From assembly GCA_902593285.1 (NCBI GenBank), contig CACJHW010000005.1:1-55559 (forward strand): a stretch of DNA of 55,559 nt, in the 5' to 3' direction. Below the pieces are notes generated by a model. It was given only the letters and a program-made list of their open reading frames with translations, was not told the DNA's origin and did no database searches. Both the position numbers and the translations under genes were made by a program. Of this stretch, positions 1 through 9,337 are shown piece after piece. Origin of the DNA: an uncultured Pelagibacteraceae bacterium (GTDB lineage: Bacteria; Pseudomonadota; Alphaproteobacteria; Pelagibacterales; Pelagibacteraceae). Every line of letters starts with the position of its first letter. Position 1 is the first letter of the stretch.

Positions 1-1
1 T

Positions 2-1261
2 TTAGGAGCTTGGATTTTATTTGGACCAGTTGCGGCCGCAACGTGGGGTGGAGTAGGTGCTGTTATTGGTTATGCATTAGGCACAGCTTTTCCAATGATT
101 TTCTTAATTTATTTTGGAAAAAAAATTAGAAATGAGTTTCCAAAAGGATCTTCTTTAGTTGAGTTTATGAGAAAGAAATTTGACAAGAGTCTATTTAAGT
201 TAATTTTGTTAATGACAATCTTTTATATGTTCATTTTTCTTTGTGCAGAAGTAACGGCAGTTGCTGTATTAATTAATTATATATCTGGAACAGAATTGTG
301 GATTACAGCATTAATAGTCTTGGTAGCTACCTTAAGTTACACTCTTTATGGGGGATTAAGAGCATCAATATTTACTGACAATATTCAAATGATTGTAATT
401 GGTGTTTTGTTATTTATTTTGATTTCAATTATTATCTCATCTTCAGGAGATAATTTTTCATTTTCTTTAATTAATGAGAAAAACCCTCAACTAATAAGTT
501 CAAATTATATTCCAGGATATACTGCTGGGTTAACTTTCTTTATAGCAGTTGCAGCAACTAATTTATTTCATCAAGGAAATTGGCAAAGAGTATATGCAGC
601 AAAAGATTATCAAACACTAAAAAGTAGTTTGATAATTTCTTTCTTTATTATTGTTCCAATAGTTTTTTTAATGGGTTTTATTGGAATGGTTTCATTTTCA
701 ATTGATCCATCTGTTAGACCTGATTTAGGATTTTTTAGTTTGTTATTAAAAGATCAAACCGAGATTTTATCCTTATTGATCATTATCCTTGGTCTTGCAT
801 TAACAATTTCTACTGTTGATACTTTGGTTAATGCTATTTCAAGTTTGTTTGTAGTTGATGGCAAAGCAACTTTTAACTTAGATAAAAAAACTGATTACTT
901 AAAAATATCTAAATATTTTATTTTAATCTTGTCTGTAATTGCTTTTGGAGTTGCTTCAAAAGGATTTGATATTTTATATTTATTCCTTCTTGCAGATTTA
1001 TTTTGTTGTGCGTTTGTAGTGACTGTTTTTTATAGTTTCTATAATAAAGTGAATGAAAAAACTGCTTATGTTTCAATTATAATTGGTCTAGTTGCCGGAT
1101 TTTTAATGTTTCCATTTCCAGATTTTTCTAAAAGTTTGTTAGTAGGAGTATTTTTGTCTAAAGACTTGTTTTCACCTTTTATATCTCAATCTTTATTATT
1201 TTTATCTTTTTTGATTGCAACTTTCTTACCTGTAGTAATTTTAAAAATTAAATTTAGATAG
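2..1261 (+). CDS. Sodium:solute symporter family protein (5' truncated)
   Basis: Polytopic inner-membrane carrier of the sodium:solute symporter (SSS, PutP/PanF-like) superfamily. The reading frame is open from base 2, so the gene begins upstream of the window; the first in-frame ATG at 95 lies inside the protein, because the residues before it (AWILFGPVAAATWGG) continue a typical SSS membrane helix. About 419 residues are visible with roughly ten to eleven hydrophobic spans. A GNWQRVYAAKD segment after a long helix and the YTLYGGLRA segment near residue 120 are typical of the family, where they belong to the sodium-site region. The substrate cannot be deduced. The 3' end overlaps the convergent thioredoxin-like gene by 8 bases. 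Confidence 0.85.
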   Translation, partial: LGAWILFGPVAAATWGGVGAVIGYALGTAFPMIFLIYFGKKIRNEFPKGSSLVEFMRKKFDKSLFKLILLMTIFYMFIFLCAEVTAVAVLINYISGTELWITALIVLVATLSYTLYGGLRASIFTDNIQMIVIGVLLFILISIIISSSGDNFSFSLINEKNPQLISSNYIPGYTAGLTFFIAVAATNLFHQGNWQRVYAAKDYQTLKSSLIISFFIIVPIVFLMGFIGMVSFSIDPSVRPDLGFFSLLLKDQTEILSLLIIILGLALTISTVDTLVNAISSLFVVDGKATFNLDKKTDYLKISKYFILILSVIAFGVASKGFDILYLFLLADLFCCAFVVTVFYSFYNKVNEKTAYVSIIIGLVAGFLMFPFPDFSKSLLVGVFLSKDLFSPFISQSLLFLSFLIATFLPVVILKIKFR

Positions 1262-1622
1262 AGGATTTTAAAGCATCATAAATAAGTTCTTTGGTAGTCT
1301 CACCAATACTTCTGTAAACTTCTTTATTATCTTTAAAAATTAAAAGTGTTGTTTGATATTGAACATTAAAAAATTGAGCAATTTCTTTATTTGTTACATC
1401 AAAAGCAAAGTATTCCATATTATCAAAATCTTTTTTTGCTTTTTTTAATACTTCCATTTGACCTGCACATGATGAGCAATATTTTATCCATGAACTTACC
1501 ACAACAACTTTTCCCTCTGATAGAGCTTTATCGAACAATTCTTTACTGTAAGTAGTTTCTTTTCCAATTGCTTTGGTGCTAAATGTTAATACAAAACAGA
1601 TAAATATTAAAAATTTTTTCAT
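1254..1622 (-). CDS. Secreted thioredoxin-fold protein with CxxC motif
   Basis: 122 residues. An N-terminal signal peptide (about residues 1-20, hydrophobic core LIFICFVLTF) is followed by a thioredoxin-like domain with a redox motif C49-S-S-C52 placed after a WIKY segment, as in thioredoxin/DsbD-C-terminal-like proteins. The downstream part (FDVTNKEIAQFFNVQYQTTLLIF) matches the thioredoxin beta3-alpha-beta4 region, but the cis-proline is replaced by a QTTLLIF stretch. It probably acts in periplasmic disulfide exchange or reduction; the partner is unknown. It is divergent from the ABC transporter genes 67 bases away and convergent with the symporter. Confidence 0.75.
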   Translation of the reverse strand: MKKFLIFICFVLTFSTKAIGKETTYSKELFDKALSEGKVVVVSSWIKYCSSCAGQMEVLKKAKKDFDNMEYFAFDVTNKEIAQFFNVQYQTTLLIFKDNKEVYRSIGETTKELIYDALKSSI

Positions 1623-1689
1623 TGTTGAATATTAGGAATATTAAAATTTATTGTAATACCATAAATTGTCTCTATATATGCTTATCTAA

Positions 1690-2625
1690 ATGTCAAACGA
1701 TCAAATAAGCATAAATAACCTTTCAAAAGTATACGACAATGGTTTTGAAGCATTAAAAAACATTAATCTTAATATTAAAAAGGGCGAAATTTTTGCGATG
1801 CTTGGACCAAATGGCGCAGGAAAAACAACACTTATAAGTATTATTTGTGGAATAGTAAGACCATCTTCAGGCAAGGTAACTGTAGATCAATTTGATATTA
1901 TTGATAATTATAGAGAAACTAGATCAAAAATTGGTTTAGTTCCACAAGAGTTAACTCTGGAACAATTTGAAACAGTATTTAATAACGTTTCCTATTCCAG
2001 AGGTTTGTATGGAAAAAAACCTGACCCAAAACATATTGAGAAAGTTTTAAAAGACTTAAGCTTATGGGATAAAAAAGACTTAAGACTCAGACAATTGTCC
2101 GGTGGAATGAAAAGAAGAGTTTTGATTGCAAAAGCATTATCTCATGAACCAACTATTTTATTTTTAGATGAACCAACTGCTGGAGTAGATGTTGAGCTTA
2201 GACAAGATATGTGGAAAGTTGTTGAGAGTTTAAGAAAAACTGGTGTTACAATAATTTTAACTACACACTACATAGAAGAAGCAGAGGCTATTGCGGATAG
2301 GGTGGGAGTTATCAATCAAGGAGAAATAATAATTGTTGATGAAACAAAAGAATTATTAAAGAAAATGGGTCATAAGAAACTTACAGTAGACTTACAGGAA
2401 GAGGTCAAAGAAATACCAAGTAGTTTAGTAAAATATAATCTTGAGATTGGAAAAGATAAAATGTCAATTGATTATACTTACAATGTACAAGCAAAACAAA
2501 CGGGTATTACAAATTTACTTCAAGATTTAAAAGATGCAGGATTTAAACTGAAGGATCTAAAAACAGAACAGAGTACACTAGAAAAAATTTTTGTAAGTTT
2601 AGTAAAGGAAAACAATGAAATTTAA
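1690..2625 (+). CDS. ABC transporter ATP-binding protein (ABC-2 exporter type)
   Basis: 311-residue nucleotide-binding subunit of an ABC-2-type exporter, similar in architecture to YadG/NodI/CcmA-type ATPases. Visible motifs are Walker A (GPNGAGKT, 39-46), a Q-loop VPQ near 85, the signature LSGGM (136-140), Walker B with catalytic Glu (ILFLDE, 156-161) and an H-loop TTH near 192. The C-terminal ~90 residues form the extra domain usual in exporters of drugs or polysaccharides. The gene overlaps the permease gene downstream by 11 bases, so the two are translated as a pair. The substrate is unknown. Confidence 0.9.
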   Translation: MSNDQISINNLSKVYDNGFEALKNINLNIKKGEIFAMLGPNGAGKTTLISIICGIVRPSSGKVTVDQFDIIDNYRETRSKIGLVPQELTLEQFETVFNNVSYSRGLYGKKPDPKHIEKVLKDLSLWDKKDLRLRQLSGGMKRRVLIAKALSHEPTILFLDEPTAGVDVELRQDMWKVVESLRKTGVTIILTTHYIEEAEAIADRVGVINQGEIIIVDETKELLKKMGHKKLTVDLQEEVKEIPSSLVKYNLEIGKDKMSIDYTYNVQAKQTGITNLLQDLKDAGFKLKDLKTEQSTLEKIFVSLVKENNEI

Positions 2626-3382
2626 TTATTATGCATTTAAAGCAATTTATCTTCATGAGATGGATAGATTTAGAAGAACATTGATGCAATCTTTATTATC
2701 GCCAGTTTTATCTACTTCTTTATATTTTATAGTTTTTGGCTCAGTAATTGGAGGATATGTTGAAAACATTGATGGCATTAGTTATGGATCATACATCGTA
2801 CCTGGTTTGTTGATGCTTACATTATTAACCCAATCAATAAGTAACACGTCTTTTGGTATTTTTTTTCCTAAATTTAATGGAACAATTTATGAAATTTTAG
2901 CTGCACCGATTTCAACTCTAGAAATAGTTCTTGCATTTGTTGGTGCAGGAGCAACCAAAACATTAATTGTAGGTTGTATGATATTTATCACTTCAACTTT
3001 TTTTGTTGAAGTTGAAGTAAAATTTCCAATATTAATGATTTTTCTTTTGATATTAGTTTCATTTACTTTTGCATTATTTGGTTTTTTAATTGGATTGATG
3101 AGTTCTAATTTCGAACAAATGTCAATCATTCCTACACTTGTTATAACTCCGATGGTTTTTTTAGGTGGAAGCTTATACTCTTTAGACATGCTTCCAGAGT
3201 TTTGGCAAATAGTTACATATTTTAATCCAGTAGTATATTTGATCAATGGATTAAGATTTTCATTTTATGGAGTATCAGATTTTAATATATGGATAAGTGT
3301 TGGTTTAATGTTAAGCTTTTTGATTATTTGTATAGTGATTGTAACAAGTCTTCTTAAAAAAGGTTATAATATAAAAGCATAA
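2615..3382 (+). CDS. ABC-2 type transporter permease
   Basis: 255-residue integral membrane protein with about six hydrophobic spans and the ABC-2 pattern near the middle and end ([23 protein letters not shown], then [22 protein letters not shown]), which is the conserved YadH/NodJ-type segment. It forms the membrane channel for the ATPase encoded immediately upstream; the 11-base overlap supports stoichiometric expression. Export of a lipid, polysaccharide or drug is possible but cannot be decided. Confidence 0.9.
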   Translation: MKFNYYAFKAIYLHEMDRFRRTLMQSLLSPVLSTSLYFIVFGSVIGGYVENIDGISYGSYIVPGLLMLTLLTQSISNTSFGIFFPKFNGTIYEILAAPISTLEIVLAFVGAGATKTLIVGCMIFITSTFFVEVEVKFPILMIFLLILVSFTFALFGFLIGLMSSNFEQMSIIPTLVITPMVFLGGSLYSLDMLPEFWQIVTYFNPVVYLINGLRFSFYGVSDFNIWISVGLMLSFLIICIVIVTSLLKKGYNIKA

Positions 3383-3385
3383 ATA

Positions 3386-3550
3386 ATGATTAAATATATT
3401 CTCCCAGCTATTATTATTTTTTTGATTGTTTTGTTCTGGGAGAAAATTACTGAATTTGTAGAAAAAAAATTCAATATTAAACTCAATTATATTGTCGTTA
3501 GCTCCATAATTGCTGCAATTGCGGTAATCCTATTGCTCCTGAATTACTAG
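3386..3550 (+). CDS. Small membrane protein, 54 residues
   Basis: ATG at 3386 lies 3 bases after the permease stop, and the frame stays open for 54 codons to TAG at 3548. Two hydrophobic stretches (about residues 4-18 and 36-53) flank a short charged loop (EKITEFVEKKFNIKLN), so a two-span protein is predicted. It sits inside the same-direction run between the ABC-2 permease and the GNAT gene, with only 5 bases to the next start. I do not recognise a family. The gene-like spacing on both sides is the main support. Confidence 0.55.
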   Translation: MIKYILPAIIIFLIVLFWEKITEFVEKKFNIKLNYIVVSSIIAAIAVILLLLNY

Positions 3551-3555
3551 GATTT

Positions 3556-3825
3556 ATGAATATTCTTGATGTTTCAAATTTTGAAATAAAGAAAACAGAT
3601 GGAGTTTTTACTTTTAAAAATGAAAATACAACAATAGGCTTTGTTAGATTTAATGAGAAAGGTGAGGTAGAGTATATTTTTGTTAATCCAATTTTTAGAA
3701 AACAAGGGATAGCAACTAAATTATTACGATTAGTAAAACAAAAAACTGGAAAAGAAATAATACTTCAGGAACCAATTAGCCCTTTAGGATCGAAATTATT
3801 AAACTCATTAAATAAATGGAAATAA
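3556..3825 (+). CDS. Small GNAT-family acetyltransferase
   Basis: 89 residues, close to a minimal GNAT fold. The segment YIFVNPIFRKQGIATKLL (about 40-57) contains the acetyl-CoA pyrophosphate-binding loop R/Q-x-x-G-x-A (RKQGIA, 48-53) after a beta strand. It resembles the short YidJ/YjdJ-like group of N-acetyltransferases. The acceptor is unknown. The last 10 bases overlap the start of the TSUP gene downstream. Confidence 0.7.
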   Translation: MNILDVSNFEIKKTDGVFTFKNENTTIGFVRFNEKGEVEYIFVNPIFRKQGIATKLLRLVKQKTGKEIILQEPISPLGSKLLNSLNKWK

Positions 3826-4562
3826 ATTTATTATTTTTTTTTACAGTTGTTCCAGCCATAATTTTATACGGAATTGCAAAATCAGGCCTAGGTGGATCCA
3901 TGACTTTAATTTCTGTTCCGTTAATGACAATAGTGATGCCGCTAAATCAAGCTTTAGGAATTATTTTACCAATTTTAATATTTTCAGATTTTATTGCTGT
4001 TTATAAATATAGAAAAGAATTTGACTTAGGAACTTTAAAATTAATGGTTCCATTTGCAGGTATCGGTATAATTATTGGATCTTTAACTTTCTCATATTTT
4101 TCAGAGGAATTGCTAAAATTTATTATAGGAGTTATGGGCTTCTTATTTGCTGGTCATTACTTTTTTTTTAAAAAAAACAAAGAAAAAAAATCAGAAAAAG
4201 ACTTTTTTAAAGGTGGTGCTTGCTCGGTTGTAGCAGGATTTACAAGTTTTTGTGTACATGCGGGAGGGACACCAACCAGTTTATACTTACTTCCACTTAG
4301 AATGAAAAAAGAAATTTATGTAGGAACAAGAATATTTTTTTTTACTTTTGTAAATTTAATTAAACTTCCGTTGTATATTAGTTTATCTATGACAAATTTT
4401 GAGTCTTTTAAACAGTCAGCAATATTGTTTCCAGTTGCATTACTTGGAATATTAATTGGATATCAATTACTTAAAATTATAGAGGAGAAATTATTTTATA
4501 ATATTTTATACGCTTTAATTTTTGTTACTAGTGCAAAACTTTTGTATGATTATCTGGTATGA
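3816..4562 (+). CDS. TSUP family permease (TauE/SafE-like)
   Basis: 248 residues, about seven to eight membrane spans in two homologous halves, each with the glycine-rich TSUP motif (GIAKSGLGGSMTLISVPLM near residue 20, and AGFTSFCVHAGGTPTSLY near 140). TSUP proteins move sulfite, organosulfonates or small organic acids across the inner membrane. It is translationally overlapped by the GNAT gene. This copy is separate from the one beside the apr genes (31765-32844), so a sulfur substrate should not be assumed here. Confidence 0.8.
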   Translation: MEINLLFFFTVVPAIILYGIAKSGLGGSMTLISVPLMTIVMPLNQALGIILPILIFSDFIAVYKYRKEFDLGTLKLMVPFAGIGIIIGSLTFSYFSEELLKFIIGVMGFLFAGHYFFFKKNKEKKSEKDFFKGGACSVVAGFTSFCVHAGGTPTSLYLLPLRMKKEIYVGTRIFFFTFVNLIKLPLYISLSMTNFESFKQSAILFPVALLGILIGYQLLKIIEEKLFYNILYALIFVTSAKLLYDYLV

Positions 4563-4616
4563 TTTAATAGCACATTAAAAATTTAAAATAGATGTTAGAT
4601 AATAATTATTATTAAT

Positions 4617-5171
4617 ATGAAAAAAAAATTTAATCCAAGAATTAAAGCTAGATTAAGAAAAAATAGACAAATTTTAAGTAAAAATATTGATAATTTTTTT
4701 GGGTGGGTTAAAGGTGCAAAACTTGTTGAGCTTAAAGAATGTAATCCAGAAGAGGATCCTGTAAGACCAGAATTGGATAATAAGTTTAGAACAGGATATG
4801 GAAGAAAAATTTTTGGTGTTGAATATCAACGAGAAATTCATGCCGTAATGTGTTTTGCTTATACAAATGAAATTCCAAAAAGTGTTGAAGAGTTAGAAAA
4901 ACTTAGTACTGACGCATTTCTACAAACTGCTATGAGAGATCAATCGGGTGGTCAAATAGCAATTGCTTACACTGTATGGTCTAAAAAAAAGGGAGGAGGA
5001 AAATTAATAGTAAAAGAAGTATTCAAAAAAATTAAAAAATCTAATCATTTAAATAGATTAGTAACCCTTTCACCTCTAACAGAAATGGCAACAAATTTTC
5101 ATAAGAGAAATGGTGCTAAATTAATTCAAATTAATGAAACTACACAAAATTTTGAATATAAAGTTATGTAA
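4617..5171 (+). CDS. Hypothetical protein, possibly GNAT-like
   Basis: 184 residues, cytoplasmic, with a basic N-terminus (NPRIKARLRKNRQILSK) and no signal peptide. The C-terminal half has an order reminiscent of a GNAT fold: a strand AIAYTVW, a G-rich basic loop KKKGGGKLIVKEVF, then a strand RLVTLSPL and a helix MATNFHKRNGAKLI, like the alpha4-beta7 region where the acetylated product leaves. The match is weak and I cannot name a function. The gene ends 2 bases before the SOUL gene, suggesting co-transcription. Confidence 0.5.
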   Translation: MKKKFNPRIKARLRKNRQILSKNIDNFFGWVKGAKLVELKECNPEEDPVRPELDNKFRTGYGRKIFGVEYQREIHAVMCFAYTNEIPKSVEELEKLSTDAFLQTAMRDQSGGQIAIAYTVWSKKKGGGKLIVKEVFKKIKKSNHLNRLVTLSPLTEMATNFHKRNGAKLIQINETTQNFEYKVM

Positions 5172-5173
5172 CA

Positions 5174-5740
5174 ATGAAAATTATTAAACTTTATTTTATA
5201 GTATTTTGTACTTTATTTATTTTACCTTATTCTGCAGTTATGGCTTACGAAGAAGCAAATTATGAAATTGTCTCTAAAAATGAAGTTTATGAGATTAGAA
5301 AATATTCTGATCGTTTAGCGGTTGAAACTATGACATCTGGAATAGACAGTAATTTTAGAAAGTTATTTAATTATATTTCAGGTAGAAACGATACCCAAGA
5401 GAAAATTAAAATGACTACTCCAGTTACTCAAGTTGAAAAAAATGGAAATATGAGCATGCAATTTTACTTGCCCTCTAAATTTAATTCAGAAAATGCACCC
5501 AATCCAAGCAGGGAAGATGTTAAAGTAGTTAATATCGAAGGAGGATACTACGCAGTGCTGAGATATTCTGGACGAGCATCAGATGGAAATTTTCTTAAGC
5601 ATAAAGAAATTTTAGAAAAAGAGTTACAAAAAAATAATATATCAATTATAAGCCCACCAATTAGAGCAACCTATGATAGCCCGTTTACTCTTCCAATGAA
5701 TAGAAGAAATGAGGCTATGTTTAAAGTCGAATTAAATTGA
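5174..5740 (+). CDS. SOUL heme-binding family protein, secreted
   Basis: 188 residues with a signal peptide (about 1-24). The mature start EEANYEIVSKNEVYEIRKYSDRLAVET is the hallmark N-terminus of SOUL/HBP proteins, and the KIKMTTPVTQ segment near residue 75 and the GGYYAVLRYSGRASDG segment near 120 are also conserved. Family members bind heme or tetrapyrroles, but the bacterial role is not settled. It overlaps the following carbonic-anhydrase-like gene by 4 bases. Confidence 0.85.
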   Translation: MKIIKLYFIVFCTLFILPYSAVMAYEEANYEIVSKNEVYEIRKYSDRLAVETMTSGIDSNFRKLFNYISGRNDTQEKIKMTTPVTQVEKNGNMSMQFYLPSKFNSENAPNPSREDVKVVNIEGGYYAVLRYSGRASDGNFLKHKEILEKELQKNNISIISPPIRATYDSPFTLPMNRRNEAMFKVELN

Positions 5741-6153
5741 AGAAATCAAAATTTAAAGCAATGGTGTTGTCTTGTATGGATCCAAGATTTCAACATTTAG
5801 TTCACAATCATTTAAAGAAAAAAAAATTAACAGGAAAATACAGTGCTTTTACAATTGCAGGTGCAGCGGTTGGGATTACACATAATAAATTCAAAAAATG
5901 GCATAAAACATTTTATGACAATTTAGCAACCTCTATTGAATTGCATAAAATAGAAAAATTAATTGTCATTAATCATGCAGATTGTGGTGCTGCCAAAATT
6001 GCAAATGGAAAAAAGGAATTTAGCCCAGCGAATGAAAAAAAAATTCATAGAGAGTCGTTCTCAAAAATTAAAAAACAAATAAAAAAAAGATTTCCAAAAT
6101 TGAAAGTAGAATTAAATTTAATTTCTTTGGATAGTAAAATTACTAAATTCTAA
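5737..6153 (+). CDS. Carbonic-anhydrase-like protein (beta class), TTG start
   Basis: 138 residues, shorter than typical beta carbonic anhydrases (about 190-220). The zinc-site pattern is present: C13-x-D15-x-R17 (SCMDPR) and H80-x-x-C83 (NHADCG), which in this class supply two cysteines, one histidine and the Asp/Arg dyad. The likely start is TTG, overlapping the SOUL stop in TTGA; the next ATG at 5761 would leave only a few residues before the first zinc ligand. The C-terminus ends soon after the core, so activity is uncertain. The stop abuts the convergent ABC permease stop. Confidence 0.7.
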   Translation: MKKSKFKAMVLSCMDPRFQHLVHNHLKKKKLTGKYSAFTIAGAAVGITHNKFKKWHKTFYDNLATSIELHKIEKLIVINHADCGAAKIANGKKEFSPANEKKIHRESFSKIKKQIKKRFPKLKVELNLISLDSKITKF

Positions 6154-8688
6154 TTATTGATTTCTTATTAAAGGATAAACTTTAGGATTTAGATATTTTA
6201 AGTTTGTTAGCAATATTAAAATTAAAGTAACAAAGCCAATTGAAAATCCTAAATAAATTAAAACTTTAAAGTCAAACATCCAAACTAGCTCAAAAATATT
6301 TTCCATAATAAATTTTGAACCAATCACTGCAAAGAATATTGCAATTAAAATTACAGATTTAAAAATAATTATGAATTCAATTAGTGATGAAAAAACAATT
6401 TGTTTTTTTGAAAAACCCAAAATTTTAAAGACTAAATTTTGATATTCTTTTACTTTCCCTTGAACCATAATTGCACTTGAAATTACAATTAAACCAATAA
6501 CAATAGTAACTGCTGAAATTAAAGTAACTGCAATAAATACCTTATTTAAAACAGCTGTAACTTTAGATAAATAATCTGCAATTTTTATCATTGATAAACT
6601 TGGCATGATTTCAAGCATTTCAGTTTCATCAAATTTATTTGAATTAAATTTTGCAGTGGCTAAATATTCATGCGGAATATTTTTTGCAAATTGAGGATTA
6701 AATAACATTGCAAAATTGATGCTTAAATCTCGATAATCTACCGCTCTAAAATTAATGACCTCTCCTTCAATTTCACGTCCATAAACATTTAAAGTAAAAA
6801 TATCACCTAACTGAATGTTAAAATCTTTAGCAACTTTTGAATCTAGAGATATTTGAAGTTGATCAGGGTTTGATAAATCCCACCATTTACCTTCTATAAT
6901 TGGATTATCTTCAGGTATATTTTCCACCCATGAAGATCTTCGTTCGCTACCAATTACCCAATAACTATCATTATCTGGTTTAATATAAGTGTTAGGATCT
7001 ACACCATTAATTTTTACAATTCCAGAGGATACCATTGGCACAATTTCAATAGATGCATTTGGATCCATATTTAAAATACCTTGTTCAAATTTCTCTCTTT
7101 CACCTTTTTGAATACCGACAAAGAAATAATCAGGTGCAATATCAGGAATAGATTTCGCAATTTCTCTTTGAAAATTTGTACCAACTAAAGCTAATGTTAA
7201 CAACAAAGTAACCCCTAAGCCAAGAGACATAACTGTAATAGGAGTAATACTTTTTGTTTGGGTAATATTTTTGATTGAAACTTTTAAAGAAATTATTGAA
7301 CTAGATTTGAATTTTTTTAGAAAAAAAATGATTAATTTTGAAAGTAAGAAAAATACAATTAAGCACACAAAAAAAGCAGCAAAGTAGCCTAAGCTATAAG
7401 AAGGCTGTTCAGAGCCAATAGTGAATAACAAAATTAAGATAGATAACAAAACAAAGCTAAGAACAACTGATCTCTTAGAATAATAAAATTGAAGGTTTTG
7501 AAATACGTTTCTAAATAAATTAGATGCTTTTACTTGGTCTATAGAACTGATTGTTGGGATAGAAAAAATTATTAGAACCAATAATCCCACTAAAAATATT
7601 TTTAAAAAATTTAGTAAAGAAAACACTGGATAAACATTCAATCCTAATCCATCAGATAAATATTTATCTGCTATTGGTACAATTAAAAAACTTGACCCAT
7701 AAGCAACAACAGTGATAATAAATAAAAGTATAAATAACTGCAGATAATATAGTGTTTTAATATTACCTGAATAAAAGCCAACTGCTTTTCGTACAGCTAT
7801 CGACATATTGTTTTGATTAATAAAAGAAAGCAAAGTATTTGCTATTCCAATACCCGCTATCAACATTGCACTGATAGAAACAAGTGACAAAAATTGAGAA
7901 AAATTATTAATAATTCTCTTTATACCACTTGCAGAATTTTCAGGATATCTAAGTTTAACTTTTTGATCTTCTTTAAATATTTTTTCAATTCGTTTCTCAA
8001 TTTCTTCAGGCTTATCATTGTCATTAAACTTTACTTTATATTCATAGTTTAAAAAGCTTCCAATTCCGTTTAGTTTTAAAATTTCTAAAGTTTGTTTTCC
8101 TGCTAAAGCCCAATCGCCAAATGCAACAAATCCACTTACATCTGGTACTGATTTAATAATTCCAATTACTGTAAAATTTTGATCTTGAACTTTTACTATT
8201 TCGTTAATTTTAATATTTAGGGTTTTTGATAAATTTTCATTGATCAGGATAGTATTAGGTTTTTTTTGCATTCTTTCATAAGCACCCATTGGTTCATAAA
8301 CAACATTTCCATATAAAGGATATTTTTCATCCACAGTTTTAATTCTAGTAAATAATGATTTATTTTTTTCTCTGCCAGTAGTTGAAAGCATAGTGCTGAA
8401 CTCAATCATTTGAGAAACAGTTGCAAATTCTTTTACTTTGTTAACTAGATCTAAATTTCCTTGATTACGATTGTAATCAATCTCTAAATCTCCACCCAAG
8501 AGTGCTTTGGCATTATCATTAAGTTCTTTTTTAAGACTATCTTCAATTGTGAAAATAGCACTTAAGATAAAAAGACTTATAAACAGCGTAAGAATGATAC
8601 TAGAAATTTTATGATAATTTCTACTTAAGTCTTTTAAAGCATATTTAAAAATCAAACTAAATTCTGAGGGATTATTTAATTTTTCCAT
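6154..8688 (-). CDS. ABC transporter permease, FtsX/LolC type (YbbP-like)
   Basis: 844 residues with two FtsX-type units: an N-terminal span, a large extracytoplasmic domain (about 40-260), three spans, linker spans in the middle, then a second periplasmic domain and three more spans near the C-terminus. This duplicated layout with about ten spans fits the YbbP family rather than single-unit LolC/LolE. The partner ATPase overlaps its start by 17 bases. In E. coli ybbA-ybbP lies divergent from tesA, and the same arrangement is seen here. Extraction of lipids or lipoproteins from the inner membrane is the likely theme. Confidence 0.85.
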   Translation of the reverse strand: MEKLNNPSEFSLIFKYALKDLSRNYHKISSIILTLFISLFILSAIFTIEDSLKKELNDNAKALLGGDLEIDYNRNQGNLDLVNKVKEFATVSQMIEFSTMLSTTGREKNKSLFTRIKTVDEKYPLYGNVVYEPMGAYERMQKKPNTILINENLSKTLNIKINEIVKVQDQNFTVIGIIKSVPDVSGFVAFGDWALAGKQTLEILKLNGIGSFLNYEYKVKFNDNDKPEEIEKRIEKIFKEDQKVKLRYPENSASGIKRIINNFSQFLSLVSISAMLIAGIGIANTLLSFINQNNMSIAVRKAVGFYSGNIKTLYYLQLFILLFIITVVAYGSSFLIVPIADKYLSDGLGLNVYPVFSLLNFLKIFLVGLLVLIIFSIPTISSIDQVKASNLFRNVFQNLQFYYSKRSVVLSFVLLSILILLFTIGSEQPSYSLGYFAAFFVCLIVFFLLSKLIIFFLKKFKSSSIISLKVSIKNITQTKSITPITVMSLGLGVTLLLTLALVGTNFQREIAKSIPDIAPDYFFVGIQKGEREKFEQGILNMDPNASIEIVPMVSSGIVKINGVDPNTYIKPDNDSYWVIGSERRSSWVENIPEDNPIIEGKWWDLSNPDQLQISLDSKVAKDFNIQLGDIFTLNVYGREIEGEVINFRAVDYRDLSINFAMLFNPQFAKNIPHEYLATAKFNSNKFDETEMLEIMPSLSMIKIADYLSKVTAVLNKVFIAVTLISAVTIVIGLIVISSAIMVQGKVKEYQNLVFKILGFSKKQIVFSSLIEFIIIFKSVILIAIFFAVIGSKFIMENIFELVWMFDFKVLIYLGFSIGFVTLILILLTNLKYLNPKVYPLIRNQ

Positions 8689-9337
8689 CTTTAATTTTTA
8701 TTTTTCTTTTAGCTTTGTCGGCAAGTTTAGGATCATGGGTTACCATGATTAAAGACGAACCTTCTTCTTTGACATACTTAAATAAAATATTTGCAATCAT
8801 GATAGAATTTTCAGTATCTAAGTTTCCTGTTGGTTCATCTGCTAAGATTAATTCTGGTTTCATCGCAATTGCTCTAGCTATAGCAACCCGTTGCTGTTCA
8901 CCACCTGATAATTGACTTGGTAAATTATTAAAACGATGTTTTAAACTAAAACGATCTAATAAAATTTTAGCTTCTTTTTCTGGATTTTTAAAATTATTAA
9001 GTTCAAGTGTTAAAGCAACATTTTCAACTGCTGTGTAATTAGGAATTAAATAAAACGACTGAAATATTATTCCAATATTTTTCTTTCTTATCTCCGACAC
9101 TTCATCTTCACTAAGGCCTGTTATTTCTTGATCATTAAAAATTATTTTACCAGAAGTAGGTTTTTCTAAGCCTCCAATTAACATTATTAAACTTGTTTTC
9201 CCTGAGCCACTTTCTCCAACTACTGAAACAGTTTCTTTTTTCTTAATATTTAAATCAATATTCTTTAAAACACTGATACTATCTTTGCCAGTTTGGTATT
9301 TGAGATTTATTTTTTTTAATTTAAGAAGAGTACTCAT
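8672..9337 (-). CDS. ABC transporter ATP-binding protein, LolD/YbbA-like
   Basis: I chose the start at 9337 (221 residues, beginning MSTLLKLKKINL), because a longer frame from 9385 adds a hydrophobic peptide not found in this family and runs into the divergent gene. Walker A GESGSGKT is at 41-48, the signature LSGGEQQR near 140 and Walker B LILADEPTGNLD near 160, the last being diagnostic of the LolD/FtsE/MacB group. It powers the FtsX-type permease that follows. Its ATG and that of the divergent esterase overlap in the tetranucleotide CATG at 9335-9338. Confidence 0.88.
   Translation of the reverse strand: MSTLLKLKKINLKYQTGKDSISVLKNIDLNIKKKETVSVVGESGSGKTSLIMLIGGLEKPTSGKIIFNDQEITGLSEDEVSEIRKKNIGIIFQSFYLIPNYTAVENVALTLELNNFKNPEKEAKILLDRFSLKHRFNNLPSQLSGGEQQRVAIARAIAMKPELILADEPTGNLDTENSIMIANILFKYVKEEGSSLIMVTHDPKLADKAKRKIKIKDGKIK

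Noticed and set aside
2887-3246. Reverse-strand frame opposite the ABC-2 permease
   Set aside because: Translation is low-complexity Ile/Asn-rich with no domain; shadow of the real gene.
9285-9335. Longer N-terminus for the TesA-like protein
   Set aside because: It would precede and destroy the signal peptide and would overlap the divergent ATPase gene further.
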